Assembly: GCA_009777245.1 (NCBI GenBank) | Contig: WRMF01000021.1 | Coordinates: forward strand, 1-43,047 | Source of the DNA: Betaproteobacteria bacterium | GTDB taxonomy: Bacteria > Pseudomonadota > Gammaproteobacteria > Burkholderiales > Rhodocyclaceae | Length of the DNA: 43,047 bases | Direction of reading: 5' to 3' | Shown here: positions 34,083 to 42,799 of the stretch, piece after piece | Numbering within the stretch: the stretch's first letter is position 1 | Layout of the letters: each line of letters opens with the position of its first letter | Made by a program: the position numbers and the translations under genes | Notes under the pieces: model-generated | Databases searched by the model: none | The model's input: the letters and a program-made list of their open reading frames with translations, nothing else | What the model was told of the DNA's origin: nothing

Positions 34083-35144
34083 TCAAATCGGCTGCTCCCA
34101 TAACTGTTCATCTTTAGGGGATGGCAAGCCCAGATGCCGGTAAATGGCGGGATTCGCCACTCGACCGCGCAAGGTGCGTTGCAGATAGCCCTGCTGAATC
34201 AGATACGGCTCCAGCACATCCTCAATCGTATCGCGGGATTCGCCGATAGCTGCGGCAAGATTCTCCACCCCGACCGGCCCGCCGTCGAATTTTTCGATAA
34301 TGGCAAGGAGCAGTTTTCTGTCCATCAAATCCAGCCCTACCGGGTCTACGTCAAGCAGGGATAACGCGGTATCGGCGACCATACGGCTGATAATCCCGTC
34401 AAACTTGACTTCGGCATAATCGCGCACCCGCCGCAAAAGACGATTGGCAACACGCGGCGTACCCCTCGATCGGCGGGCGATTTCCAGCGCGCCCTCTGCA
34501 TCCAGAGTAACGTTCAATAAACGCGCCGAGCGTTGGACGATTTGCCGCAATTCGTCCGGGGTGTAAAACTCCAGACGGGCGGTAATGCCGAAACGGTCGC
34601 GCAGTGGGTTTGTGAGCATTCCGGCGCGGGTGGTCGCGCCGACAAGAGTAAACGGCGGCAGGTCAATCTTGACCGAACGGGCGGCAGGGCCTTCGCCAAT
34701 CATTATGTCAATCTGGTAATCCTCCATCGCGGGATAGAGAATTTCCTCAACGACCGGGGAGAGGCGGTGCATTTCGTCAATGAAAAGAATGTCGAACGGC
34801 AGAAGGTTGGTGAGCAACGCCGCCAGATCGCCCGCGCGTTCCAGCACCGGGCCTGAAGTCTGGCGCAGATTGACCCCCATTTCGTGCGCCAGAATGTGTG
34901 CCAGCGTGGTTTTGCCAAGCCCCGGCGGGCCAAAGAGCAGCACATGGTCAAGCGCCTCGCCGCGCTTTTTCGCCGCCGCGATGAAAATCTCCAGTTGCGC
35001 CCGGATTTTTTCCTGGCCGGTGTAGTCCGCCAGCCGTTGCGGACGCAAAGCGCGCTCAAAGGCTTCTTCATGGGCTGACTTCGCCTCTGGCGCTATCAGC
35101 CGGTCAGAATCGGGCAAGGCGGAAAGTTTGTCGGTTTCGATCAC
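34083..35144 (-). CDS. ruvB: Holliday junction branch-migration ATPase RuvB
   Basis: RuvB is the hexameric AAA+ motor that drives branch migration with RuvA. The 353-residue protein starts at GTG 35144 (read as [11 protein letters not shown]), matching the usual RuvB N-terminus; the longer frame to 35324 is not family-like. It shows [25 protein letters not shown], Walker [12 protein letters not shown], Walker [26 protein letters not shown], sensor [18 protein letters not shown] and the C-terminal winged helix [19 protein letters not shown]. ruvA and ruvC, which often lie just upstream, are not here. Confidence 0.97.
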   Translation of the reverse strand: MIETDKLSALPDSDRLIAPEAKSAHEEAFERALRPQRLADYTGQEKIRAQLEIFIAAAKKRGEALDHVLLFGPPGLGKTTLAHILAHEMGVNLRQTSGPVLERAGDLAALLTNLLPFDILFIDEMHRLSPVVEEILYPAMEDYQIDIMIGEGPAARSVKIDLPPFTLVGATTRAGMLTNPLRDRFGITARLEFYTPDELRQIVQRSARLLNVTLDAEGALEIARRSRGTPRVANRLLRRVRDYAEVKFDGIISRMVADTALSLLDVDPVGLDLMDRKLLLAIIEKFDGGPVGVENLAAAIGESRDTIEDVLEPYLIQQGYLQRTLRGRVANPAIYRHLGLPSPKDEQLWEQPI

Positions 35145-35471
35145 GCGAATATCCAGAGAAAAGAAGAATGATAAATGAAGTCGCATTGAACTGGCAGAGG
35201 TCTTGCAGATTGCGCTTGCAGAAGGCAATTTTTGGGGTGAGCCGAAGCCCAATCTATAACACCTCTGATACCTCATCCATGATCCATAGATCGTTTTCGG
35301 TTTAAGAGCGCACACTTTTCTCAAAATGTACAGTCGGCGCGGTTAACCCTCTCCCCCGGCTCCTCTTGCTCGCGGCGCAGCCACAAGCGGGAGAGGGTGC
35401 GTAACATGCACCGAAAACGCCCTGACTGCACGACTTTCTGGTGCATAATGCGCCCTTTTGCCGAGCCGCCC
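35145..35471. other. Divergent gap between ruvB and yciB
   Basis: Carries a palindromic GGGAGAGGG repeat (35346-35397). A possible yciB promoter follows it: CTGACT at 35422-35427, a 16-bp spacer and CATAAT at 35444-35449, about 23 bp before the ATG. No gene is supported and no clear ruvB promoter was found. Confidence 0.4.
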
Positions 35472-36089
35472 ATGAAATTCCTGTTTGATCTTTTTCCGGT
35501 GCTTTTGTTTTTCATCACCTTCAAATATGCCGGGTATCACCCTGAGGCAGCGGCAGCATGGCTGTGGGGCGATGTCGCGCCGGAACAGGCGCCGATTCTG
35601 CTGGCAACGGCGGTCGTGATTCCGGCGACTGCCTTGCAGATTTTATATGCGCGTCTGAAACATGGGCGGGTCGAGAAAATGCTGTTGATTAGCCTGGCGT
35701 TGGTTGTCGTGCTGGGCGGGCTGACGCTTCTGTTGCGCGATGAGACTTTCATCAAATGGAAGCCTACCATGCTGTACTGGGCGATTGCCGCCGGGATGTG
35801 CGGGGCGGCGCTGTTCAGGCGAAACGCAATCAAACTGATGCTGGCCGGACAATTGGAGAACTGGACATTGCCGGATTTTGTCTGGTTCCGTCTTAATCTT
35901 GCCTGGATTCTGTTTTTTGCGGCGATGGGCTGCCTAAACCTCTTTGTCGCGTTCAATTTTTCTACGGACATCTGGGTGGATTTCAAGCTCTTCGGCGGAA
36001 TGGGTCTGCTTTTCCTGTTCGCGCTGGGACAAGGGGTATATCTAAGCCGTCATTTGCGCGAAAAGGACGAAGCGAGCTACAACGGTTGA
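35472..36089 (+). CDS. yciB: YciB family inner-membrane septation protein
   Basis: YciB (IspA/IspZ family) is a polytopic inner-membrane protein linked to septation and envelope synthesis. The 205-residue protein begins MKFLFDLFPVLLFFITFKYAG, a hallmark of the family, and contains VEKMLLISLALVVVLGGLTLLLRDETFIKWKPTMLYW, then LNLAWILFFAAMGCLNLFVAF and WVDFKLFG. Five or six membrane helices are apparent. The stop TGA sits inside TTGAAC, the first bases of the three-hairpin repeat that follows, so the repeat supplies its stop codon. Confidence 0.95.
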   Translation: MKFLFDLFPVLLFFITFKYAGYHPEAAAAWLWGDVAPEQAPILLATAVVIPATALQILYARLKHGRVEKMLLISLALVVVLGGLTLLLRDETFIKWKPTMLYWAIAAGMCGAALFRRNAIKLMLAGQLENWTLPDFVWFRLNLAWILFFAAMGCLNLFVAFNFSTDIWVDFKLFGGMGLLFLFALGQGVYLSRHLREKDEASYNG

Positions 36090-36209
36090 ACACTTGTTAA
36101 GCGCAATCCTCGAAATGAATGGCGGGTAAGTGAGACAGTCGTTTTTGGAGCATTGAGGCTCTCTAACTTGTGTCGAGGAATCCCCGGCCTTCAGGCTGGG
36201 GCGACTCAA
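36086..36209 (+). mobile_element. Three-hairpin dispersed element, copy 4 (supplies yciB stop)
   Basis: Plus orientation: TTGAACACTTGTTAAGCGCA, a degenerate first hairpin, AGTGAGACAGTCGTTTTTGG, GAGCATTGAGGCTC, TGTGTCGAGGAATCCCC, the GGCCTTCAGGCTGGGG hairpin and an end at GACTCAA. The layout and the end sequences match copies at 16061 and 25321. The TGA in the first TTGAAC ends yciB. Confidence 0.75.
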
Positions 36210-36296
36210 CAAATCCGGTATTGTTCAGGCGGTATAATGTTGAGATTGCTTCGGCTACCGGATTATCAACTCGCCTTGCTTACGAAAGGCATCACC

Positions 36297-36998
36297 ATGA
36301 CCCGCCTCATTTCCGTGTTCTTCCTGCTCCTGCTTTTGGGTGTTATGCCGCTTGCAGTTCACGCCCAGAAGCTGGATTACATAAACTTGTCCCTGCCTGA
36401 ATTGACGCGAATGGCTGAAGCAGGCGATGCAAACGCCCAGTTCGATCTTGGGAGTAGATACTCTTTAGGACAAGGCGTGCCGCAGGATTATCGGCAGGCG
36501 TTCAATTGGTATCGAAAGGCTGCTGAACAGGGACATGATGGAGCGCAGAACAATCTGGGGAGCATGTATGACAGGGGGAATGGTGTGCCGCAGAGTTTAC
36601 AGCAGGCGATCTACTGGTGGCGAAAGGCGGCGGCGCAAGGATCGCCGCCATCCCAGTACCTCTTGGGTACTGCGTATGCCAATGGAAGAGGCGTGCCGCA
36701 GAATTATCGGCAGGCGGTCAGTTGGTATCAAAAGGCGGCGGAACAAGGGTTTTCGCCCGCCCAGCTCAACCTGGGAAACATGTATGCCAATGGAGAAGGC
36801 GTCCATAAGGACATTGTATTGGCCTACGCGCTTCTTGGCCTTGCTGCGGCAAACGGACACAATGATGCTGCGAGGAGCCGTGACATTATTGCCAAAGATA
36901 TGACGCGCCCGCAAATTGCGGAAGGAGATGCAATCGCAAGCCGATGGCGACCCGGTCAACCCTTTCCGACCAGTAGCAGAACAGGCCGTTCCAGATGA
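36297..36998 (+). CDS. Exported Sel1-repeat protein
   Basis: A 233-residue protein with a signal peptide (MTRLISVFFLLLLLGVMPLAVHA) and four to five Sel1-like tetratricopeptide repeats from about residue 40 to 185, visible as LGSRYSLGQGVPQDYRQAFNWYRKAAEQG, LGSMYDRGNGVPQ, LGTAYANGRGVPQNYRQAVSWYQKAAEQG and LGNMYANGEGV. Such repeats mediate protein-protein contacts in the periplasm or envelope; the partner is unknown. The start at 36297 has AAAGG upstream; the longer frame to 36153 lies in repeat DNA. It ends 36 bp before the tRNA cluster, which is on the other strand. Confidence 0.9.
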   Translation: MTRLISVFFLLLLLGVMPLAVHAQKLDYINLSLPELTRMAEAGDANAQFDLGSRYSLGQGVPQDYRQAFNWYRKAAEQGHDGAQNNLGSMYDRGNGVPQSLQQAIYWWRKAAAQGSPPSQYLLGTAYANGRGVPQNYRQAVSWYQKAAEQGFSPAQLNLGNMYANGEGVHKDIVLAYALLGLAAANGHNDAARSRDIIAKDMTRPQIAEGDAIASRWRPGQPFPTSSRTGRSR

Positions 36999-37033
36999 CC
37001 GAACCCGCGTCGCAACGTGCTGAGGCAGGAAAA

Positions 37034-37110
37034 TGGGGCGACATACCGGACTTGAACCGGCGACCACTGGAGCCACAATCCAGTGCTCTACCAACTGAGC
37101 TAATGCCGCC
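37034..37110 (-). tRNA. tRNA-His (GTG)
   Basis: The minus strand folds into a full cloverleaf with anticodon loop TTGTGGC (GTG, His). G-1 pairs with C73, the His identity pair, and CCA is encoded (37034-37036). The T-loop GGTTCAAGTCC and D-loop AGCTCAGTTGGTAGAGC are normal. It is the last of three tRNAs transcribed as Pro-Arg-His. Confidence 0.95.
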
Positions 37111-37115
37111 ATTTT

Positions 37116-37192
37116 TGGCGCGCCCGGCGAGACTCGAACTCACAACCTACGGCTTAGAAGGCCGTTGCTCTATCCGGTTGAGCTACGGGCGC
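37116..37192 (-). tRNA. tRNA-Arg (TCT)
   Basis: Cloverleaf with acceptor GCGCCCG/CGGGCGC, anticodon stem-loop GGCCTTCTAAGCC (TCT), T-arm GAGTTCGAGTCTC and encoded CCA. It lies 5 bp from tRNA-His and 30 bp from tRNA-Pro. Confidence 0.95.
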
Positions 37193-37222
37193 TTGTTCGT
37201 GCTGGCGTTGCCTTGAAGCGTC

Positions 37223-37299
37223 TGGTCGGGGCGGCGGGATTCGAACTCGCGACCCCCTGCGCCCAAGGCAGGTGCGCTACCAGGCTGCGCTACACCCCG
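37223..37299 (-). tRNA. tRNA-Pro (TGG)
   Basis: Cloverleaf with acceptor CGGGGTG/CGCCCCG, D-arm AGCGCAGCCTGGTAGCGC, anticodon loop CTTGGGC (TGG, Pro), T-arm GAGTTCGAATCCC and encoded CCA. It is the first of the cluster and directly follows the promoter. Confidence 0.95.
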
Positions 37300-37310
37300 A
37301 AAGGGAAAGG

Positions 37311-37339
37311 ATTTTAGCGGGCGGATAGCTTAACGTCAA
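37311..37339 (-). promoter_or_regulatory. Sigma-70 promoter of the tRNA cluster
   Basis: TTGACG (37334-37339) and TAAAAT (37311-37316) are 17 bp apart on the minus strand, and the -10 ends 11 bp before tRNA-Pro. Start of transcription should be near 37304. Confidence 0.8.
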
Positions 37340-37415
37340 CGCATTACCCTGACCCAAAGCAAAAAAAGCGGTTAACATATAAGGCAATCCCAGATTCAGA
37401 GGAATAAAAAGCATC

Positions 37416-37789
37416 ATGCGGTTTGTCTACAAAGCGGTTGATGGAGCAGGATTCACCCACAAAGGAACACTGGACGCAGAGACCGAAACCGATGCGCTCC
37501 AGCAATTGTTCGAGCGGGGTTATACGCCAATTTCCCCGCGCGCCGAAAGCGTCACGCAGACGGAAGGTGTCCGTAGCCATTCCGCCGCCATTCGCCATGC
37601 CGATGTGATTGCCCTGATCCGGGAACTGGCTACCTTGTTGAAGTCCGGCGTCGGCATTTCCGATGCTTTCCTGACCCTGCAAGATTTCACAAAACCGTGC
37701 AGCGTCGCCTTGTGGCGTTGAGCGAGCCGGTCAACATCCTCGTAATCGGCATTGTGTTCGGTGTCGCGTCGCTAGGCTGTCGGCTTTAG
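37416..37789 (+). pseudogene. Type II secretion/type IV pilus F-family protein with large internal deletion
   Basis: The N-terminus is the GspF/PilC inner-membrane protein: MRFVYKAVDGAGFTHKGTLDAETETDALQQLFERGYTPI, then IALIRELATLLKSGVGISDAFLTLQ. After about residue 90 the frame leads to a stop at 37721. Another frame from about 37684 continues as FHKTVQRRLVALSEPVNILVIGIVFGVAS, which is the last helix region of the family. A whole protein has about 400 residues, so roughly 280 are missing and the two ends are joined out of frame. No other secretion gene is next to it. Confidence 0.85.
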
Positions 37790-37829
37790 TTTTAAAATTT
37801 TTTCCTGTTTTTCCTGAAAGGATCAAGCG

Positions 37830-40202
37830 ATGTGCAAACAATATGTTATTCCCCTGGAGCATATTCGGATGAGCGATGTCGACAAGGTAGGCGGCAAGAA
37901 CGCTTCCCTGGGCGAAATGATCAGCCAGTTGGCGGGTGTGCGCGTTCCGGGGGGATTTGCTACGACTGCGGAGGCGTTCCGGGATTTTCTGGCGCAAGGC
38001 GAGCTGGACAGGAAAATAGCGGACGCGCTGGAAAATCTGGATGTGGAAGATGTCAATGCCCTTGTTCGCGTGGGCGGGGAGATTCGACAATGGATTATTG
38101 ACACGCCCTTTCCGCTCGAGTTGACTGCGGCGATTACCGAGCAATACCAACGCCTGACCGCCGATTCATCTGGCGATGTTTCCTTTGCGGTGCGATCCTC
38201 CGCTACTGCCGAAGATTTGCCGGACGCTTCCTTTGCCGGACAGCAGGAGACTTTCCTGAACATCATTGGTCTTGAGAACATCCTGCATGCGATCAAGGAA
38301 GTATTTTCCTCGCTCTACAACGACCGTGCGATTGCCTATCGCGCGCATAAGGGGTTTGTCCATGCCGATGTTGCGTTATCTGTCGGGGTGCAAAGGATGG
38401 TGCGCTCCGACAAGGGCGCGTCGGGCGTGATGTTTACGCTGGATACCGAATCGGGTTTTCGTGACGCCGTGTTCGTCACCGCAAGCTACGGCTTGGGCGA
38501 GACCGTGGTGCAGGGCGCGGTAAACCCTGATGAGTTTTATGTGCATAAGCCCATGTTGCGGGCGGGCAAGAAGGCTGTGGTACGCAGAAACCTGGGTTCC
38601 AAGATGATAAAAATGGTGTTTACCGATGAAAAAATCGCGGGTAAATCCACCGTTACAGAAATGGTGCCGGAGGGCGAGCGCAACTGTTTTTCCATCAATG
38701 ACATGGATGTGGAAGAGCTTGCCCGTTACGCCCTCGTCATTGAGGATCATTACCGATGCCCGATGGACATCGAATGGGGCAAGGACGGCGTGGATGGCAG
38801 GATTTACATTCTGCAAGCCCGACCGGAAACCGTGAAATCGCGGGAAGACGGCAGTCGCCAGGAAAAATTCATCCTGAAATCCTTTTCCAAGGCGCTGGCT
38901 TCGGGGCGGGCTATCGGGCAGAAAATCGGCGTCGGCCCGGTCAGGATCGTGCATGATCCGAAAGACATGGAAAAGGTTCAACCGGGCGACGTGCTGGTGG
39001 CGGACATGACCGATCCGAATTGGGAGCCGGTGATGAAACGCGCCGCTGCCATTGTCACCAACCGGGGCGGGCGCACTTGTCATGCCGCCATTATTGCTCG
39101 CGAGCTTGGCGTGCCTGCCATTGTCGGCTGCGGCGACGCTACTGAAACCTTGTCGCAAGGCGAGGTTGTTACCGCTTCCTGCGCCGAAGGCGATACCGGA
39201 CACATCTATCGGGGCAGGCTGGATTACGAAGTCGTCTCGAAGGATATTTCCGCCATGCCGGATATTCAGGTGGGCATCATGATGAATGTCGGCAATCCCG
39301 AGTTGGCCTTTGAGTTTGCCCAACTGCCCAACGCCGGTGTTGGTCTGGCGAGGGTGGAATTCATCATCAACAACGTGATCGGCATCCATCCCAAGGCGAT
39401 TCTGGAAATTGAGCGTCTGCCTCTTGACGAGCGCGAGGAGATCGAGCGCCGTGCCAGAGGCTATTTCAGTCCGGTGGAATTTTTTGTGGAGAAACTTGCC
39501 GAAGGTGTGGCGACCATTGCCGCTGCCTTCTGGCCCAAGCCCGTGATTGTGCGGCTCTCGGACTTCAAATCGAATGAATACCGAAAACTTCTAGGCGGCG
39601 AGCTTTACGAGCCGGAAGAAGAAAATCCCATGCTGGGCTTCAGGGGAGCGTCGCGCTATATCGCGCATTCGTTCCGTGATTGTTTTGCATTGGAATGCCG
39701 CGCCATGAAAAAGGTGCGTCAAGAAATGGGATTGACCAACGTCAAGCTGATGGCTCCCTTCGTGCGTACTCCTGATGAGGGCAGAAGCGTTGTGAACTTG
39801 CTGGCTGAACACGGCTTGAAGCAGGGCGAGGACGGATTGCAACTCATCATGATGTGCGAGATTCCTTCAAACGCGCTGTTGGCGGATCAATTCCTGGATA
39901 TTTTCGACGGCTTTTCCATCGGCTCCAACGACCTGACCCAGCTTACCCTGGGGCTTGATCGAGATTCCGGTCTGGTTGCCGCGTTGTTTGACGAGCGCGA
40001 TCCTGCGGTGAAAAAGCTCCTGGCGATGGCGATTGAATCCGCAAACCGGAAGGGAAAATACATTGGTATTTGCGGACAAGGTCCGTCCGACCATGCCGAC
40101 CTTGCCGAATGGCTGATGGATCAGGGGATACAAAGCATGTCGCTGAACCCTGATACCGTGGTGGATACCTGGCAACGTCTGGCCGCGCATCGGAAGGAGT
40201 AG
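37830..40202 (+). CDS. ppsA: Phosphoenolpyruvate synthase
   Basis: PpsA makes PEP from pyruvate and ATP (products AMP and phosphate), a gluconeogenic reaction. The 790-residue protein has the N-terminal ATP-binding domain ([56 protein letters not shown]), the phosphohistidine domain ([24 protein letters not shown], His near residue 420) and the C-terminal TIM barrel ([48 protein letters not shown]). The ribosome site GAAAGGA is good. No regulator (PpsR) is adjacent. Full length and intact. Confidence 0.97.
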   Translation: MCKQYVIPLEHIRMSDVDKVGGKNASLGEMISQLAGVRVPGGFATTAEAFRDFLAQGELDRKIADALENLDVEDVNALVRVGGEIRQWIIDTPFPLELTAAITEQYQRLTADSSGDVSFAVRSSATAEDLPDASFAGQQETFLNIIGLENILHAIKEVFSSLYNDRAIAYRAHKGFVHADVALSVGVQRMVRSDKGASGVMFTLDTESGFRDAVFVTASYGLGETVVQGAVNPDEFYVHKPMLRAGKKAVVRRNLGSKMIKMVFTDEKIAGKSTVTEMVPEGERNCFSINDMDVEELARYALVIEDHYRCPMDIEWGKDGVDGRIYILQARPETVKSREDGSRQEKFILKSFSKALASGRAIGQKIGVGPVRIVHDPKDMEKVQPGDVLVADMTDPNWEPVMKRAAAIVTNRGGRTCHAAIIARELGVPAIVGCGDATETLSQGEVVTASCAEGDTGHIYRGRLDYEVVSKDISAMPDIQVGIMMNVGNPELAFEFAQLPNAGVGLARVEFIINNVIGIHPKAILEIERLPLDEREEIERRARGYFSPVEFFVEKLAEGVATIAAAFWPKPVIVRLSDFKSNEYRKLLGGELYEPEEENPMLGFRGASRYIAHSFRDCFALECRAMKKVRQEMGLTNVKLMAPFVRTPDEGRSVVNLLAEHGLKQGEDGLQLIMMCEIPSNALLADQFLDIFDGFSIGSNDLTQLTLGLDRDSGLVAALFDERDPAVKKLLAMAIESANRKGKYIGICGQGPSDHADLAEWLMDQGIQSMSLNPDTVVDTWQRLAAHRKE

Positions 40203-40205
40203 GGG

Positions 40206-40496
40206 TCAGAGATGGCTCCTGATTTCTGACTTCTGTTCATGCCAGAGGCGCAGCACGTAGATCGTCTCGTCCTGAATCTCGTAGCGGATTTCGTATCGGG
40301 CAGTCAAAATCCGCCGCGTTTCGCGCGGTTCAAACTGGGATAGTTGTTGCCCGATTCGCGGGTTGGCAAGCAGAACGACCAGCGACCTGGTCAACGTTTG
40401 CACTGCCCGCGCGGCAGCCGGTTTGCTCACGGGAGCCATAAATTCGTACAGGCGCATCAGGTCGGAATGCGCCGTGCTTGTCCATTTCAGCTTCAT
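40206..40496 (-). CDS. ParE/RelE-family toxin
   Basis: A 96-residue RelE/ParE superfamily protein: KLKWTSTAHSDLMRLYEFM at the N-terminus, PRIGQQLSQFEPRETRRILTARYEIRYEIQDETIYVLRLWHEQ at the C-terminus, typical of ParE (target gyrase) rather than ribosome-dependent RelE. The assignment within the superfamily is tentative. The start overlaps the antitoxin stop (ATGA), the usual order of antitoxin then toxin. It ends 3 bp after the oppositely oriented ppsA. Confidence 0.9.
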   Translation of the reverse strand: MKLKWTSTAHSDLMRLYEFMAPVSKPAAARAVQTLTRSLVVLLANPRIGQQLSQFEPRETRRILTARYEIRYEIQDETIYVLRLWHEQKSEIRSHL

Positions 40497-40753
40497 GGCA
40501 GCGCCTTGCCCAGACTATCAGCCCACGCTTCAACCGCCTGATTGTCAATGACGCGATTTGCGTCTACATCGGTCAATGCCTCATGGGTCAGGCGGTCATG
40601 CTCTTCCTCCTGGGCAACCCAGGCCGAGAGCGCCTGCTTCATGATCCAGCCACGCGAACGTTCAGCACGCTTTGCCAGGCGGTCGACCTTTTCGGCAAGC
40701 GAAACCGGCACGTGCGCGGTAAGAACGCGAGTTTCAGCTTTTTGCATTGGCAT
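40493..40753 (-). CDS. Ribbon-helix-helix antitoxin
   Basis: An 86-residue protein with an N-terminal RHH (CopG-type) domain (ETRVLTAHVPVSLAEKVDRLAKRAERSRGWIMKQALSAWVAQEEE) and a C-terminal tail that probably binds the toxin (ALTDVDANRVIDNQAVEAWADSLG). It would repress its own promoter, expected in the 40754-40800 region. With the toxin at 40206 it forms a type II toxin-antitoxin pair. Confidence 0.9.
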   Translation of the reverse strand: MPMQKAETRVLTAHVPVSLAEKVDRLAKRAERSRGWIMKQALSAWVAQEEEHDRLTHEALTDVDANRVIDNQAVEAWADSLGKALP

Positions 40754-40941
40754 TCCTCCATCAAGATTAGAGCGGTTTCGGTTGAGTCACCCCTGCCTTT
40801 GGTCGCGCCGCGAGTTGTCACACTCTCTCGCGGCGCAGCCGCAAGCGGGATAATGGTTGGGGGAGAGGGCTTGCCGCGCCGGATTTTCGCCTGGCGAAAA
40901 AGTGTATGCGCTTTAACCTAAACCCCTCTGAATTCAGTTCC
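40754..40941. repeat. Repeat scraps upstream of the toxin-antitoxin pair
   Basis: Holds TAGAGCGGTTTCG (40768-40780), a fragment of the three-hairpin element (GTTGAGTCACCCCTGCC, 40781-40797) and a CTCTCGCGGCGCAGCCGCAAGCGGGA palindromic repeat region (about 40815-40870). No gene. Confidence 0.65.
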
Positions 40942-40980
40942 GGCTTGTTCCAGGCGGCGCTGCGCCGTCAGGAACAAGCC
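40942..40980 (-). terminator. Strong hairpin after amtB
   Basis: GGCTTGTTCC (40942-40951) pairs with GGAACAAGCC (40971-40980) around an inner GGCGGCGC/GCGCCG stem. It lies 11 bp beyond the amtB stop on the minus strand. There is no T-run, so it may be a stabilising 3' hairpin rather than an intrinsic terminator. Confidence 0.55.
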
Positions 40981-40991
40981 TCATCTGAACT

Positions 40992-42380
40992 TTATCCATT
41001 CGATGGCGTGTCCTTTTCAAACAACTTTTCGTCTTCAACAATCGTGTATGCCTCGCCGTGTTGGCTGCGGTCAAGCCCGATGATTTCACTTGCGATCGAA
41101 ACCCGCATGGTGACCATCCGGTCAATAACCCAAAAGAGAAGATAAGCGCCGCCAAACGTGTATGCGAATACAAGGGCAACCGCGAGCAGGTGGTTAAGAA
41201 TATGGCAGAAATGCTCCATACTCCCTTCACCGTGAAACACGAAAATTGCCGCGAGAATAGTTCCGATGATTCCGCCGATCCCGTGCGTCGGGAAAACATC
41301 AAGCGCATCATCAACAGAACCCTTGTTCTTCCAGTGGACGGCGATGTTGCAACAAATCGCCGTTATGGTTCCGATGAAGACGCTTTGCCCTACCGTTACC
41401 CAACCGGCGCTCGGCGTGATGGCAACGAGTCCGACAACCGCGCCGATGGCAAGTCCCATACCGGACGGCTTATGATTGCGTACCGTGTCGAAGAGAACCC
41501 AGGCAATCATCGCCGCAGCGCAAGCCATATTCGTATTCAAAAATGCCTTGACCGCTTCTTCGTTCGCGCCTAAAGCAGAACCGCCGTTGAAGCCAAACCA
41601 GCCGAACCAGAGCAGGCAGGCTCCGAGAAGCACCATCGGCATATTTGCCGGAACATGTTTTCCTGTGTAATGCCGCCGTCCAAGATAAATCGCCCCCGCC
41701 AGCGCGGCGATTCCCGAAGCGGCGTGGACTACGATCCCGCCGGCAAAATCTTCAATGCCCAGCATGTTGCCCAAAATTCCTTCCGGGTGCCATATCCAAT
41801 GGGCAAGAGGAGCATAGATCAGCAGCGAAAACAAAATCATGAAAATCAGGTAGCCCGAAAAATGGATTCGTTCCGCAAACGATCCGGTAATCAGCGCCGG
41901 AGTGATGATCGCAAATTTCAGTTGAAACAACGCGAAGAGGGCAAGCGGAATCGTCAACTCAAGCCCTTCGATTCCAAGCGGGCTTGCGCCGACGTTTTGG
42001 AACATGAAAAATGTCCGGGGGTCTCCGACGAGGCCGTGCCAACTATTACCGAACGCCAGGCTGAAACCGACGACATACCAGACAATGCTGATCATCCCCA
42101 TCGCCATCACGCTCTGAATCATGGTCGAAATGACATTCTTGGAACGAACCATCCCGCCGTAGAAGAACGAAAGCCCCGGCGTCATCAGAAGCACAAGCCC
42201 TGTCGCTGTGATCAGCCAGGCAATGTCCGCATTGTTGAGCAGTTTGGCGGTCTCTTCGTCCAACTGGAACAGGGACGACGGTTCGTCAATGAAAAGACCA
42301 AGGATGCTGATCGCAATCAGCAGGGAAAAAAGAACGATCCAGCGTGTTCTTCCGGGTGAAGTACAGTGTTCTGCAGCCAT
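40992..42380 (-). CDS. amtB: Ammonium transporter AmtB
   Basis: A 462-residue Amt/Rh membrane protein with about eleven helices plus a hydrophobic N-terminal segment (WIVLFSLLIAISILGLFI). Amt features include DIAWLITATGLVLLMTPGLSFFYGGMVR, DFAGGIVVHAASGIAAL with the pore His and conserved Asp, GWFGFNGGSALGAN and VFPTHGIGGIIGTILAAIF with the second pore His. The cytoplasmic tail after residue 430 ends GLDRSQHGEAYTIVEDE. The ribosome site GAAGGAG is good. glnK, often linked to amtB, is absent; gdhA lies upstream on the same strand, consistent with nitrogen assimilation. Confidence 0.96.
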   Translation of the reverse strand: MAAEHCTSPGRTRWIVLFSLLIAISILGLFIDEPSSLFQLDEETAKLLNNADIAWLITATGLVLLMTPGLSFFYGGMVRSKNVISTMIQSVMAMGMISIVWYVVGFSLAFGNSWHGLVGDPRTFFMFQNVGASPLGIEGLELTIPLALFALFQLKFAIITPALITGSFAERIHFSGYLIFMILFSLLIYAPLAHWIWHPEGILGNMLGIEDFAGGIVVHAASGIAALAGAIYLGRRHYTGKHVPANMPMVLLGACLLWFGWFGFNGGSALGANEEAVKAFLNTNMACAAAMIAWVLFDTVRNHKPSGMGLAIGAVVGLVAITPSAGWVTVGQSVFIGTITAICCNIAVHWKNKGSVDDALDVFPTHGIGGIIGTILAAIFVFHGEGSMEHFCHILNHLLAVALVFAYTFGGAYLLFWVIDRMVTMRVSIASEIIGLDRSQHGEAYTIVEDEKLFEKDTPSNG

Positions 42381-42799
42381 TGTAAAACTCCTTCAAAAAA
42401 CTGCGCGACGAGCATCCGCCTGCGACAAGGTGGAAAGGAGACAACGTTACAAGGATCAGCCTTGCTGCATTGCAGTATCAGCAAAATATCGCTTATACAC
42501 AAGGTCACATGCGCCGCCCAAAAGAATTTTGCAGGCAATTGTTGCGTCGCAGCAAAAAACGGCGCGGTATTTGTAGCTTGTGTTTGTGGTGAAAGAAAAC
42601 TGGCTAAACGCTGAACACACCTGATCTATGCAAATAACGAGACAACCGGGGAGCGCGCTTTACTCCATCTCTCGCTTGCGGCGCAGCCAAAGGCAGGGAG
42701 AGTGGTCTTGCAGACAGCTTTCTCCCCTCTCCCATAAATGGGAGAGGGGAGAAAGGCATTTGCGGCGCAACCGCAAGCGGGAGAGTGTGATAGCGAGCG
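42381..42799. other. Gap between gdhA and amtB
   Basis: A candidate minus-strand promoter for amtB is TTGGGC (42516-42521), an 18-bp spacer and TATAAG (42492-42497), giving a leader of about 105 bases. I looked for a sigma-54 site (TGGC-N8-TTGC) and did not find a convincing one. 42662-42785 is filled by CTCTCCC/GGGAGAG palindromic repeats. No gene is supported. Confidence 0.4.

Noticed and set aside
38376-39389. 337-residue open frame on the minus strand
   Set aside because: It is antisense to the fully supported ppsA.
42381-42600. Sigma-54 promoter for amtB
   Set aside because: No TGGC-N8-TTGC match on the minus strand was convincing; a sigma-70-like pair fits better.
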